From contig OX465583.1 in NCBI GenBank assembly GCA_950022655.1, positions 70,815,152 to 70,879,151 on the forward strand: a DNA stretch of 64,000 nt. Direction: 5' to 3'. Both the position numbers and the translations under genes were made by a program. Source of the stretch: Alentia gelatinosa. Taxonomy: Eukaryota; Annelida; Polychaeta; Phyllodocida; Polynoidae. Under the pieces are notes generated by a model that saw only the letters and a program-made list of their open reading frames with translations, did no database searches and had not been told where the DNA came from. Below, in pieces: positions 33,285-45,132 of the stretch (positions within the stretch are counted from its first letter, which is position 1; each line of letters starts with the position of its first letter).

Positions 33285-33440
33285 TTAGTCGTGTTATTGT
33301 TTATCGCACAACGGCAAGATCGCATATTACTGCGCGAGGCAAAGCCAAGAGCAGTAATATGCGATCTTGCTGGAGTGCAATAAACAATAACACGACTAAC
33401 TCAAGTTTGGTTTAGAATTTATCCTACCCCGCCCGTCTAA
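33285..33440. repeat. Hairpin-superfamily element P
   Basis: The arms GAGTTAGTCGTGTTATTGTT and AACAATAACACGACTAACTC enclose a second stem pair (CAAGATCGCATATTACTG / CAGTAATATGCGATCTTG) and the apex GCGCGAGGCAAAGCCAAGAG. The right end is AGAATTTATCCTACCCCG. The stem is close to perfect. Confidence 0.7.
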
Positions 33441-33699
33441 ATTACTTCTACATTAACAAATGACGTCATTTATCAAGTGTATCCCACTAGAGGGATATTT
33501 TTCATTTTTCTGAGCTCCAGACCGAATACAGTGACCCAATGTTAAGCCTATGAAGTTTTTTATTAGGGGTAGGATAAATGCACTTCCACGATGGCATATA
33601 TATATATGAATAAAATGGTGGCTTTCGTACAGTTCTATATGAATATCTTGTGTGCTGGTGGAAGACCCCCCTTTAACATGTTCCGTGTCTTGTTTTCAG

Positions 33700-33922
33700 T
33701 ACACGCTACCGGAGGAGGAGGTTGTACAGATAGACGCCGGAGACCGGATCGGCTGGACGTTCGAGGACGGCGCGGGAGCATTCAGTTTTCAGTATGTCGA
33801 GGGCCACAAGACGTATTTCCGAAAGGTCGACGATCAAGACTTCCCATTGGTCGGTCAGCCCTACACCTTCGACAACATCTACCTCCCGAGTATTTTCTCC
33901 GTGGCAGCTGAAGTGACAAAAG
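33700..33922 (+). CDS. Exon 1 seen: non-collagenous extracellular domain
   Basis: The acceptor is a pyrimidine tract ending TTGTTTTCAG; the donor is AAAAG|GTAAGC. The exon has 74 codons plus one base, phase 0 in and phase 1 out. It reads YTLPEEEVVQIDAGDRIGW, then TYFRKV, PLVGQPYTFDNIYLPSIF and SVAAEVTK. Alternating hydrophobic and polar residues with aromatic positions suggest a beta-sandwich. Similar GD-x-IGW / YTFD-x-x-x-LP patterns exist in invertebrate extracellular proteins, but I cannot name the family. The single leftover G joins AT of the next exon to give Asp, so it fits as the N-terminal neighbour of the collagen. Its membership of the same gene is inferred from phase and strand. 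Confidence 0.72.
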
Positions 33923-34384
33923 GTAAGCCTCGCACCCTGTGCCCAAAATATTTTCTTTTCTTTTTTAAATTTACGAGCTTTGCACTTTTTATTTCACAGA
34001 CATATAGTCTTAAAACTATCAATCTTAATACATATGCTCTCTCTCCATCGCTGAACAATTGAACTCCTTTGGGAACATGTGTTTCACAAATCACCAATTT
34101 CAATGTATAGTATGCATGTTAATGTTAAAAAAACACCAGGTGGCGCCACTCCTAATAGGCCTTTTTCCACGGGCCGGCGATGCGCCTTATCTAGTTGGTT
34201 ACGCAGTGCGTGCGGTCTATGGTTTTCCAGCTCCAATATGATGTATCATACATGCATATCACCTCAATGATACCATAGATATACCTTAGATAACACAGGG
34301 ACCCCTAAATTGGATATACACTAATACAGGCCTAGCTATAATATGCTTATCTTTTTCCAAGTTAAAGCTAAGATAATTATCAAC

Positions 34385-34745
34385 TATAAAGTTTAGACAG
34401 CCAAGACTCGTTGATCCAACATCCTAGTTTGTTCCAGCAATCTAAGCTGTCAAAAAACAGCACTCCTGCAATCACACCCACCCTTCACACTCTAGCTGTG
34501 AATGCTGTATATCTCTATACGTATATGGCGTGTTTGTTCGAGCGCCGGCCGAACTAAGGAAGTCACCGTTAGGTGGCGTTGAACGGCAACACTTGTAATA
34601 TATACACAATACTGACTAGTTTCAGATACAAGCGGCCGTATGCTCCTAGGAGTTGACGCGTAGTAATATCCGAGCGTATGCTAGGATATTGCACAGAGTG
34701 AACTCCGAGGAGCATACGGCCGCTTTTATCTGAAACCAGTCTATA
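34385..34745. repeat. Repeat W copy 2 and hairpin C copy 2
   Basis: W: TCCTAGTTTGTTCCAGCAAT, TGCAATCACACCCACCCTTC, GCGTGTTTGTTCGAGCGC. C (34,610-34,745): ACTAGTTTCAGATACAAGCG with GGCCGTATGCTCCTAGGAG is mirrored by CTCCGAGGAGCATACGGCC and CGCTTTTATCTGAAACCAGT. The apex is TCCGAGCGTATGCTAGGA. Confidence 0.6.
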
Positions 34746-35394
34746 TTGTATCAATTATCCACCTTTTCTGGACAAGTGACATGTCAATATCAGTTCGTTT
34801 TAGTTATGCACTATTTTTCCATACGCACTATTTTTCTGTATGCGCAACCTGGAGCATACAACATATCTGTATGCGCCGGGTATGTCCATACAAACTCCCT
34901 ATGTGTTTTCTATGTACACTTTGTATTAGGTGGATAATAAAGTAGGATATATACCTTTAAACGGGCCCCTAACTGAGCACGGCACTGCTGCTTGTACTGG
35001 TAAAATAGCCAAGGTAATTAACCCGGCTTTGTTCTGGGGCATGTGCCAGCGGATTAGTCTCCATTCACCCACACAGCCGCCAAACCCCGGTGTGTCTCCA
35101 CTCCACCTCCTCCGGGCAGTTTGTCTGCACTGCTGTAAGGTGGAACACCCCCTTTGTGAAGTCCGGCCACCCTCGGCGGGACACCGGGTCTTGTCTGAAC
35201 CTCCGGAAATTACCGCCATCACACTGTCCCCCTGTTCAACACAGGACCCAGCCAGCCTGCGGTCACCCGGCTATTCATTAGACCAAGGCACTAATGGGAA
35301 ATACAGATACCTCACATGTGTATATGTTTGCACCATACATCACCTGTGCAGGTGTCCAATGAGTGGTCAGGATGTGAGCATGTACAAGATATAC
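34746..35394. other. Intronic stretch with GC-rich patch
   Basis: 34,800-34,940 carries GCATAC motifs like those at 6,750-7,000. 34,960-35,290 is clearly richer in GC than its surroundings and open in two plus frames, without recognisable protein features or good splice sites. Confidence 0.35.
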
Positions 35395-35735
35395 GGAAAG
35401 GGTATATATAGTAAATGGTGCGTATTTCCAATGGGTATATAATATACGGTGCATATTTACAGTATATACGGTATGGGTATATAGTACATGGTGCATATTT
35501 CCAGTAAATACGGAATGGGTATATAGTAAACGGTGCGTATTCACAGTATATATACGGCATGGGCATATAGTAAACTGTGCATATTTACAGTATATATTGC
35601 ATGGGTATATAGTAAACAGTGCGTATTTCCAGTAAATACGGCATGGCTATATAGTAAATGGTGCGTATTTCCAGTATATATACAGCATGGGTATATAGTT
35701 AATGGTGCGTATTTCCAGTATATACGGCATGGGTA
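35395..35735 (+). repeat. 42-44-bp tandem array, first block
   Basis: Units read GGGTATATAGTAAACGGTGC / GTATTTCCAGTATATACGGC / AT with variation. About eight units. Confidence 0.75.
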
Positions 35736-35740
35736 TGTAA

Positions 35741-36009
35741 TTATATAGAATGTCCTGACCATGCTGAACAATTCATGGAACGAGATGTTAATTTACGGTT
35801 TGTACGGACCGAGGCATTTATGCCGAGTTCCGTACAAACGGTAAATTATCATCGAGTTCCGTGAATTGTACAAGCATGGTTGGACGTTATATATTTACTA
35901 TATACCCGAAATTAAAAAAAAAAATCAATTTCATTTGGCTTAACAACCAATTTTTTAATAAACGTGTATGGCAAGGTGGTCCGTATTTTACTGTACGGAC
36001 CGTATTTTT
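35741..36009. repeat. Hairpin element A, copy 2, between two array blocks
   Basis: ATAGAATGTCCTGACCATGC starts it. The arms TTTACGGTTTGTACGGAC and GTCCGTAC-like TTCCGTACAAACGGTAAA enclose the apex CGAGGCATTTATGCCGAG. The right part contains GTACAAGCATGGTTGGACGT. It separates two blocks of the same tandem array. Confidence 0.6.
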
Positions 36010-36325
36010 ACGTCATATGCCGAAACGGTGCGTATTTACAGTATATACGGCATGGGTATATAGTAAATGGTGCATATTTCCAGTATATCTGGCAATGGTA
36101 TATAGTAAACGGTGCATATTTCCAGTATATATTGCATGGGTATCTAGTAAACGGTGCGTATTTACTGTATATTGGCATGGGTATATAGTAAACGGTGCAT
36201 ATTTCCAGTATATATGGCATGGGTATATAGTAAACGGTGCGTATTTACTGTATAGTATATATACGGCGTGGGTATATAGAAACGGTGTGTATTTACAGTA
36301 AATATGGCATGGGTATTTAGTAAAT
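36010..36325 (+). repeat. 42-44-bp tandem array, second block
   Basis: The same unit as 35,395-35,735 (GTATATAGTAAACGGTGC, ATTTCCAGTATATATGGCAT). About seven units, ending shortly before exon 2. Confidence 0.75.
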
Positions 36326-36362
36326 CCTATTTTATTTTCAACGACTTCATTTTCTTTTTCAG

Positions 36363-36443
36363 ATGCGCAAGTCGGTGGTGGTGCCACCGGTGCTACAGGT
36401 GCCACGGGACCAAAAGGCGACACCGGCGCCTCTGGTGCACAAG
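36363..36443 (+). CDS. Exon 2: transition into the collagen helix
   Basis: 81 nt, phase 1/1, acceptor CTTTTTCAG, donor CAAG|GTATGT. With the preceding G it codes DAQVGG and then seven Gly-X-Y triplets (GAT, GAT, GAT, GPK, GDT, GAS, GAQ). GPK holds the only lysine found in the collagenous part. Three consecutive GAT triplets already set the threonine-in-Y style of the rest. Confidence 0.87.
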
Positions 36444-37406
36444 GTATGTTAAACAAGAGGAATGCCTTGAGGTAGCCCTGCGAAATCTTCGATAATTATA
36501 TAGAACTACCTGACCAAGCTATAAAATGAGAAGGGGAATCGTTGTTTATTACAGAACGAGGCCCCAGGCCGAGTTCCATGTATAACATCGATTCCCATTC
36601 AGTTTTGTAGCATGTACAAGCATGGTAAGTCGTTATATAATTATTGTACACCCCAAGTTAATAAATCTTACCATACATTGGTATAGAAGACATATCAACA
36701 TGAAACCCCACACACTGCTGATGTTTCAACGTGTTCAGTATAAGGGTGTACTGCACAGTGTTCAGTATACAATTTATACTGCACAGGGAACAGCAGTACG
36801 TAATTATCAAATATATACTGCATAGGTAGATATATGATAAATTGATTTACCTCTTTACATTAATGAAGTTACTTGAAAATAAATGACAGATAAAGCAACC
36901 AGTTACAAGCAGTATAATCATTTAGAAGGTACATGTAATTTAGAAATAATCATATAGAACGACCTGGCCATGCTGTACAAGCTACAAAACGAGATGATAA
37001 TTTGAATTTCAATAGAACGAGTCGTTTACGTCGAGTTCCATCCAGACCGCAAATTATCATCATTAGATTTCACATATATGCCCCAGCCACACTGGCGTAT
37101 GATTTCGGCGTTTCTTCCATCTAGTACCCAATTTCAACGCCTTTACTTTTCACTAGGTAGTCAATTCTGACGTTTTAACTACGTATTTCATACCGTGGGG
37201 GACCACGTATAGGCTACGGATTCTGTACGTGTCTCTTTGCATATAGCTTTTACGTTCTATTACGTTTTTGTACGCATTGTGGCGTTATACTGCGTTCATT
37301 TGATTTCTGCGTTTATTTGGGCACAGAAAATTGTATGTAAACATCAGTAAACATACTCAAAATTCTTGTTCTGTGTAAACATTTTTGTCCAATGTTTTTT
37401 TTTCAG
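36444..37406 (+). other. Intron 2 with two hairpin A copies
   Basis: A copies lie at 36,500-36,650 (apex CGAGGCCCCAGGCCGAG) and 36,955-37,080 (apex CGAGTCGTTTACGTCGAG). Both keep CCTG(A/G)CCA and the arms ending in GTTCC. The remainder is unassigned. Confidence 0.5.
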
Positions 37407-38396
37407 GTCCACCCGGAAGAGATGGTATTGGTGGTGGAGGAGGTATCGGAGCTACTGGAGAAACAGGCCGGCCCGGGCCCATCGGCTTCACCGGCCCTTC
37501 AGGCCCCTCTGGCCGGGACGGCATCGACGGTCGACCGGGATCAACCGGACTCCCTGGATCTCCAGGACTTCCAGGCCGCGATGGCGTTGGGCCAGGCGGT
37601 GGAGGTGGCATTGGAGCGACAGGTGCCACTGGAGATGTTGGTCCAACCGGGGCCACTGGAGCTTTCGGTCCTACAGGGCCAACGGGAGCAACTGGATCAA
37701 TTGGTCCAACCGGTCCTACAGGCGCCACTGGCTCACGTGGGTTCCAAGGCCGGACAGGTGCTACTGGAATAGGCGGACAACCTGGACGAGATGGCACACC
37801 TGGCACTTCGGGTCAACCCGGAAGGGACGGTCGGGATGGCTCAACTGGACCACGAGGTCTCCCTGGACCACCAGGGTCTGGTGGTTCTGGTACTTCTGGT
37901 CCTGGAGTTGAGGGTAGGACTGGAGCATCCGGTTCGACAGGGCCCGTAGGTCCCACCGGAGCGACAGGAGCATTCGGTCCCACAGGTCCTACTGGTAGTA
38001 CCGGCACAACTGGACCCACCGGTCCTACAGGCGGCCTTGGTGCAACAGGAGTTCCGGGTAGAACTGGAGCCTCCGGAGCACAGGGACCACCCGGTGGACT
38101 TGGGGGTCTTGGAGCAACAGGAATTCGGGGTCAGGATGGTCGACCAGGCCCGATCGGATCGACTGGACGTCCCGGGCTCCCTGGATCACAAGGAGCACCT
38201 GGGTTCGGACAGCCAGGTCAGGAAGGACGACCAGGACAAGATGGCGGCACTGGCCTGATGGGCCCTGCTGGTCCCACAGGAGGAACAGGTGCAACCGGAC
38301 CGACTGGACCAACAGGGTCCACTGGAACCACAGGACCCACGGGACCAACGGGTGGAACAGGAGCAACTGGAGGTCCTGGAAGAACAGGAGCCACAG
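37407..38396 (+). CDS. Exon 3: collagen, 330 codons with glycine-rich interruptions
   Basis: 990 nt, phase 1/1, acceptor TTTTTTTCAG, donor ACAG|GTACAG. Four interruptions break the triplets: [18 protein letters not shown], the 13-residue [13 protein letters not shown], and GF before GQP. Their lengths (8, 10, 13, 2) sum to a multiple of three, so the exon still ends in register. Two full cores of type [18 protein letters not shown] are present, the GTT codons starting at 38,003 and 38,324. Pro in Y (GRP, GLP, GTP, GAP) is more common here than downstream. The interruptions may give flexible hinges near the N-terminus. Confidence 0.92.
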
Positions 38397-39266
38397 GTAC
38401 AGAGCCATTCTTATCCAACCCCTCATATAAATCTCCATAGACTTAGCATGGTGTGACTGTATGCCACGGTTATTATCCTACCCCTCATATAAATCTCCAT
38501 AGACTTAACATGGTGTGACTGTATGTCACTGTTATTATCCTACCTCTCATATAAATCTCCATTGACTTAACATGGTGTGACTGTATGCCACGGTTATGCC
38601 ATATGATATGCCTCACGTGAAATATGAAGTTAAAAACAGGTGACAGGGTAGGATGAAATCTAAACGTCACTCAATTTCATGTCTTTCCATGACCTTCATT
38701 GTCTTCCACTACAGATATAACTCAGCTATGCTATGGATATCATTCTGGGAAGACAACTCATGACATATAAACAATCATATACAATTTTGTGAGGTTTCTT
38801 GGTAATATTTTACCGAAATTTCTGTGTACATCTATCTACATGAGTATTTGATATCAACTTATTGAGCCCCTAAGAAATACCCATATCACCAGATCTATAT
38901 CTATAAGTGTTAATAATACTTTCTATTACTCAAAGTAAACATAGAAATATACTTTAAATCAAATAGGCATATTCTCAACCCCTTTATAAAGATCTATTTT
39001 TAGGTGGACGAATTTCAATCTGACCCTTTTTAGGCCGTAGTAGACAATTTTTCTTCCTGAATAGACTCGTATTTATACGCATATTCACGTCAAATTGACT
39101 GGAAGAGCGATTTTAAAATATCAAGTGCAATAAAGACATCTAAAAAGTAAAACAGTGCTATGAAGCCACCAACAAACGATTGCTTATATGTATAAATCTT
39201 TTTCTCGTCTAAAGTAATTGTATAATCTGCATCGATACTCATGTATATCGTTCATATTTGTTCTAG
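38397..39266 (+). other. Intron 3 with three ~64-bp tandem units
   Basis: 38,410-38,590 holds three direct units of AACCCCTCATATAAATCTCC / CATAGACTTAACATGGTGTG / ACTGTATG(C/T)CAC, the outer module of the hairpin superfamily in tandem. 38,600-39,266 shows nothing recognised. Confidence 0.55.
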
Positions 39267-40895
39267 GTCGCCAAGGGACCACTGGTGTGCAGGGATTTAC
39301 AGGTTCTCAAGGCCCTGCTGGAGCCACGGGACCGGCTGGACCACGAGGAACTCCTGGATTCACTGGTTCTCCTGGACGTCCAGGTCAGTTAGGCTTTACT
39401 GGTCCACGAGGAGATGCTGGTAGTACTGGAGAGACCGGTCAACCAGGTCGTCTAGGATTCACCGGTCCGACTGGTCCAGCCGGTGCGACGGGTCAACCTG
39501 GTAGAGATGGTATTGATGGCCGTCCAGGTAATGCGGGACAAGGTGGTCGTCCCGGACAAGACGGTGGAACAGGACCGATGGGGCCGTCCGGTCCAACCGG
39601 AGGCACAGGTGCTACTGGCCCTACCGGTCCCACTGGTTCGACCGGAACTACTGGACCAACAGGTCCCACTGGTGCAACTGGAGGGAGAGGCTTTGACGGG
39701 CGTACAGGAGCGACAGGACAGCGCGGAGGATCCGGCTCTCCTGGATCTTCTGGGCCTGTAGGAGCCACAGGAGGCACTGGTAGACAAGGCCCACCAGGAT
39801 TCACTGGAGCACAAGGACCACTGGGACGGACCGGTGCAACAGGTCCCCGCGGCTTCGTTGGCGCTACCGGTCGAGACGGTTCCACTGGTCAAAGCGGACC
39901 TGCAGGTGCCACTGGGTCTACTGGAAGACCTGGATCAACTGGTTCAACAGGAGATCGGGGTCCTGCGGGCGGACCCGGACCTCGCGGAAATGACGGGAGA
40001 CCAGGACAAGCTGGACCCCAAGGTACCCCAGGAGGCACTGGCCCAAGCGGTCCATCTGGTCCTACGGGTGGTACAGGAGCTACTGGACCAACAGGACCTA
40101 CTGGCTCTACAGGTACAACCGGTCCCACAGGTCCAACTGGTGGAACTGGTGCAATCGGTCCCTCAGGAAGGACTGGTGCAACAGGACAACGAGGTCCCCA
40201 AGGATTTTCAGGCTCAACTGGTCCAACTGGTAGCACAGGAAGAGAAGGACCTGCAGGACCTCTGGGTGCGACTGGTCGACCCGGTCCACTTGGCGGAACA
40301 GGTCCACAAGGAGGTCCTGGTTCGACAGGTCAACCGGGACGTGAAGGCCCGATCGGCCCAACCGGGGGGCCAGGTCCAGAGGGTCCAGTTGGTTCTACAG
40401 GTGTGAGAGGGTTCCCGGGTCCTCTCGGTAGCACTGGACGCGAAGGTCCTACTGGACGTCCAGGCTCCACCGGCTCACAAGGAATGACCGGCCCCATCGG
40501 ACCTACAGGCGGCACCGGTGCGACCGGTCCAACAGGTCCCACCGGATCCACAGGAACCACCGGTCCTACTGGCCCTACTGGTGGAACTGGAGCAACGGGA
40601 GGTCCCGGAAGAACAGGAGCTACAGGAAGCAGGGGACCACAAGGAGTGACTGGATCCACTGGGCGTATCGGTCCGGCTGGGTTCACCGGATCTACGGGAC
40701 CTCAGGGCAGGACCGGATCGACTGGCCGGCCTGGAGTGGCTGGGAGTACCGGGTCGACGGGACGAGACGGTCAGCCTGGTCAGGATGGACGGCCCGGGTT
40801 TACTGGAGCTTCCGGTCCCAGTGGGAGGACAGGATCTACTGGAGCTCCCGGCGCCACTGGTCGGTCTGGACCGCAGGGCGATAGAGGATTCACAG
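39267..40895 (+). CDS. Exon 4: collagen, 181 uninterrupted triplets
   Basis: 1,629 nt, phase 1/1, acceptor TTTGTTCTAG, donor CACAG|GTGAGT. This is the longest exon. Reading by eye finds no break in Gly-X-Y. It contains three cores, with GTT codons at 39,644, 40,112 and 40,553, spaced 468 and 441 nt, both multiples of 9 and close to the size of single-core exons. A GPRGDAG segment provides an RGD tripeptide. It may represent fused cassette exons. No lysine or cysteine. Confidence 0.94.
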
Positions 40896-41699
40896 GTGAG
40901 TGAGGGGAATCTCACATACATGGGACTTACTCATTTATATTGAGTGAACAGGGGTTTAAACAAAAAACTATATTGTCTGCAGTTCAGGACCCGTTTAATG
41001 ATCTAGGCTCGTACATGTAGATCCTTTTCTGCATGCCATAGAGACCCAGGGACAATAAGGGTCAACTTTATTCAACACTTATGGACAACCTTATGGGAGG
41101 CTGATACTGACTTAGCAAACGAACTTAAACGATAACCCTTGTGCGAAGTACAGAAAAGGTTCTTCATGTACGATCCTATTTTATTAAACAGGCCAAATGT
41201 ACTAGATTCATTAGTTCATCACCAGTAATGTCTTTCATTACACCTGAAATATCAGATATAGTCTTAGACCTATACGGTGTAAACATTTCATGATGATGAG
41301 CCCAATATTTCCTATTTCATTACATAGAATAATGATTCGATGAATCACAGAAAATGATGCCTTATGAGATCATCTGCAGGAGAAGCAAGAGATTGTGTAA
41401 TGAGTATTTAAAGATTTGTGGAAGCCAATGTATTTCTTTAAAGGACAAATTTTTACTGGCAATGATGAGATATTTTAGGTCATGTAACAAAGGCAATTTC
41501 AGTGAATGCCTTCAGGTATTCTCGCCCCCCCCCACCCCGAGACAAACAGCATTGGAAGAAAGTAAATGATTTCAAGTATGTTTAATTAAATAAGATTGAT
41601 GCTTAGTTGGGTATCCCAGTATACCAAGCTAATTATAAACCTTATTTCACATTTATAGTTTGCAATGAAAAACTAAAGCCTTTTTTTTGTTCTCTTCAG
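40896..41699 (+). other. Intron 4 with element I copy
   Basis: 40,983-41,205 matches 3,738-3,965 (CCGTTTAATGATCTAGGCTC, TACATGTAGATCCTTTTCTG, TATTAAACAGGCC). The rest, 41,206-41,699, is unassigned. Confidence 0.5.
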
Positions 41700-42608
<909 letters not shown>

Positions 42609-42994
42609 GTGTGTATTTGTTTGATAAAATAGCCTGACACCTTCTCAGGTACCTGTTTCTTGTAGAATTTGTATGATGTAATTATTTTCTTATGTTATAG
42701 TCTCTTTTTTCTAAAGGTCCGATGGAATTCATTATTTAATGAAAGAAACCTTCTCCTTTTCTTATTTAATCAAGGACCATATATCAACATATATAACAAG
42801 TTATCTGGTGTAGAAAAATATCTTGAAAGTATCTAAATATAAACCTATATGAAGCAATTTACGTTTCTAGCCCAATGCTTGCTTGACAATATGCTCTTGA
42901 TTGAGAATTATTTTTCTATTGAATATTGATGATGCCTTTCAATGAAGTAATTTGTTTCAGTCCTTGACAAATTGTCTGTTTCTGCTTGTGATAG
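42609..42994 (+). other. Intron 5, nothing recognised
   Basis: AT-rich sequence of about 390 bp with no recognised repeat or exon. Confidence 0.5.
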
Positions 42995-43435
42995 GTGCTT
43001 CTGGTAGAGATGGAGCAACAGGTCGCCCAGGATTTACTGGTTCAACCGGTCCGATTGGAAGTACCGGTTTCACTGGACCGTCCGGTCCAACTGGAGCTTC
43101 TGGTGCTACAGGCCCTACAGGCCCTACAGGTTCTACTGGTACAACTGGACCAACTGGTCCAACTGGAGGAACCGGTGCTACAGGTCCAACTGGAAGAACT
43201 GGAGCTACAGGATTCAGAGGACGACCAGGCTTCACTGGTTCAACTGGTCCTCTTGGATTCACCGGCTCAACTGGAGGTACTGGACCCATGGGAAGAACTG
43301 GATCTACAGGACCGACTGGTCCGACTGGTGCGACTGGCCGAGTTGGACCACAAGGAAACACTGGAGGTACTGGTCGTGAGGGTCCGGTAGGGAGAACTGG
43401 CTCGACTGGTTTACCTGGACCACTTGGAGCTACTG
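42995..43435 (+). CDS. Exon 6: collagen, 49 triplets
   Basis: 441 nt, phase 1/1, acceptor TGTGATAG, donor ACTG|GTAAGT. One full core with GTT at triplet 17. [15 protein letters not shown] follows. It is a clean example of the single-cassette exon. Confidence 0.94.
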
Positions 43436-44700
43436 GTAAGTTATTTATTGTTTATTTAATATTTATTATTAATTATACGAGAGACAATTCAATGCTTTAG
43501 ATTAAATGACAAAACCTTTAGTTAATTTCCTTTTTAGATATGGATATTGCATCTAAACCCTTATCTCACCCCAGGTAGTTTTTCCCATGGAGTAATTTTT
43601 TTTTACATTCAATGGGGGATGACTTCAAAAACATTTCCAATTAGTCAGTCATAGTGGTGACATAAAATCTGAACAGCACATAAACCATAGCCATTGTAAA
43701 TATGCCATTCAGCCTCGGGCAGTAATTTTTATCTAACATTACCTTGTAACTTTGACATATTTTCACCGAGACATAGTTTCTCTCTAATCTCTAGAGTCTT
43801 TACAAGATTAGATCACCATATGAATATAGTTTTTATAAGTCAGGGAGGGTAGGTGTAAAGGTTTTTCCCTTTTTTTAGACAATTTCTTTATTGATACATA
43901 ATAGTGTTATATATCATGGATATATCTTGTCAGGTTCTCCTTCGTAACAAATATTTCACTGGTTGATCAACAAAGATGGCGACCCGTCAGCTGCTATTTA
44001 TGCTTGCTGGTTTTCTTCGGGTGCTATCAGTTCTTTACCCATAATAACTATTATATTCCTTACTGTTTTGTCTACATAACATAATTTTTATAAGTATGTA
44101 AACATTCTTCACATTTGTTCATATCATCAATTGTAGCGGTTTGGGTTGAAGGAAAAGCTGTGTTTCTATACTCAATATCTTAGATTATTTTGAATATAGC
44201 AAGATGCAGGAGGTTTTAAACAAGTCATTGAAATATACCGTAACCCCTCGGTTAAAAGCCGACCCCAGTTATAAGCCCCCCCCCCCCCCCCCCCCACTAT
44301 AAGCCGCTTCTTAGGACAATTCAACTTTAGGAAAACCCCTGCTATAGGGTTCTGCCCCCCCCCTCCCCCCTCCCCCCACTCACCACTTTTGTAGAATATT
44401 CTGTATAGAATATGAACATTTCAATGAACTTTAGTACCATTATAGGACATCACATGCTATCTGACAAATTACTATCATTATATGATTCACATTTGTATCT
44501 CTCTGGTTTTTTTTACTTTATCATAGATTTGTACAATTTTTGAGAAAGAAAAAAAAAACGGTTGCAAACGGTTGCCGACTTTGGAAAAAAATTCATAAGC
44601 CGATTTCTTCATAAATCCTTTTAAAAAAATCGGCTGATAAGCGGTGTTTTACAGTACTTTACTTTCTTGAACACTAATACATATTTTCATCCTTACACAG
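43436..44700 (+). other. Intron 6
   Basis: TTATCTCACCCCAGGTAG with CCATGGAG near 43,561 is a fragment of the hairpin-superfamily end. A poly-C run lies at about 44,278-44,295. The rest is AT-rich and unassigned. Confidence 0.45.
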
Positions 44701-45132
44701 GTCGACCTGGTCCTCTTGGTGGCACAGGCTCACGGGGTGAGATCGGTGCCACCGGACCCCTCGGTGCTACTGGAGGGACTGGTCTCAGCGGCCCAACCGG
44801 TGCAACCGGCTCTACTGGCCCAAGTGGACCCACCGGTGCTACCGGTACTACAGGCCCCACCGGTCCCACTGGTGGTACTGGAGCCACTGGTCCTAGTGGA
44901 CGCACAGGGTCCACTGGAGCAAGGGGACCTCAAGGCTTCACTGGATCGACAGGTCGGCAAGGAAACACTGGTGGAACAGGTGGAACTGGTCAGGTCGGTC
45001 TGACTGGAGCCACTGGTCCAGTTGGGAGAACTGGATCTACGGGTCTTACCGGACCTACCGGATCTACTGGATCTACCGGACGTCCGGGCTTCACCGGATC
45101 TACTGGACGTCCTGGCCGTGATGGCGCCACAG
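44701..45132 (+). CDS. Exon 7: collagen, 48 triplets
   Basis: 432 nt, phase 1/1, acceptor CTTACACAG, donor ACAG|GTTGGT, a weaker donor than most. The core [18 protein letters not shown] has GTT at triplet 17, followed by [18 protein letters not shown]. The second half is rich in GST and GRP. Confidence 0.92.

Larger units (their letters stand above)
33923..36362 (+). other. Intron 1, repeat-rich
   Basis: It holds repeat W copy 2, hairpin C, a GC-rich patch at 34,960-35,290, and a 42-44-bp tandem array in two halves around a hairpin element. No further exon could be established. Confidence 0.55.
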
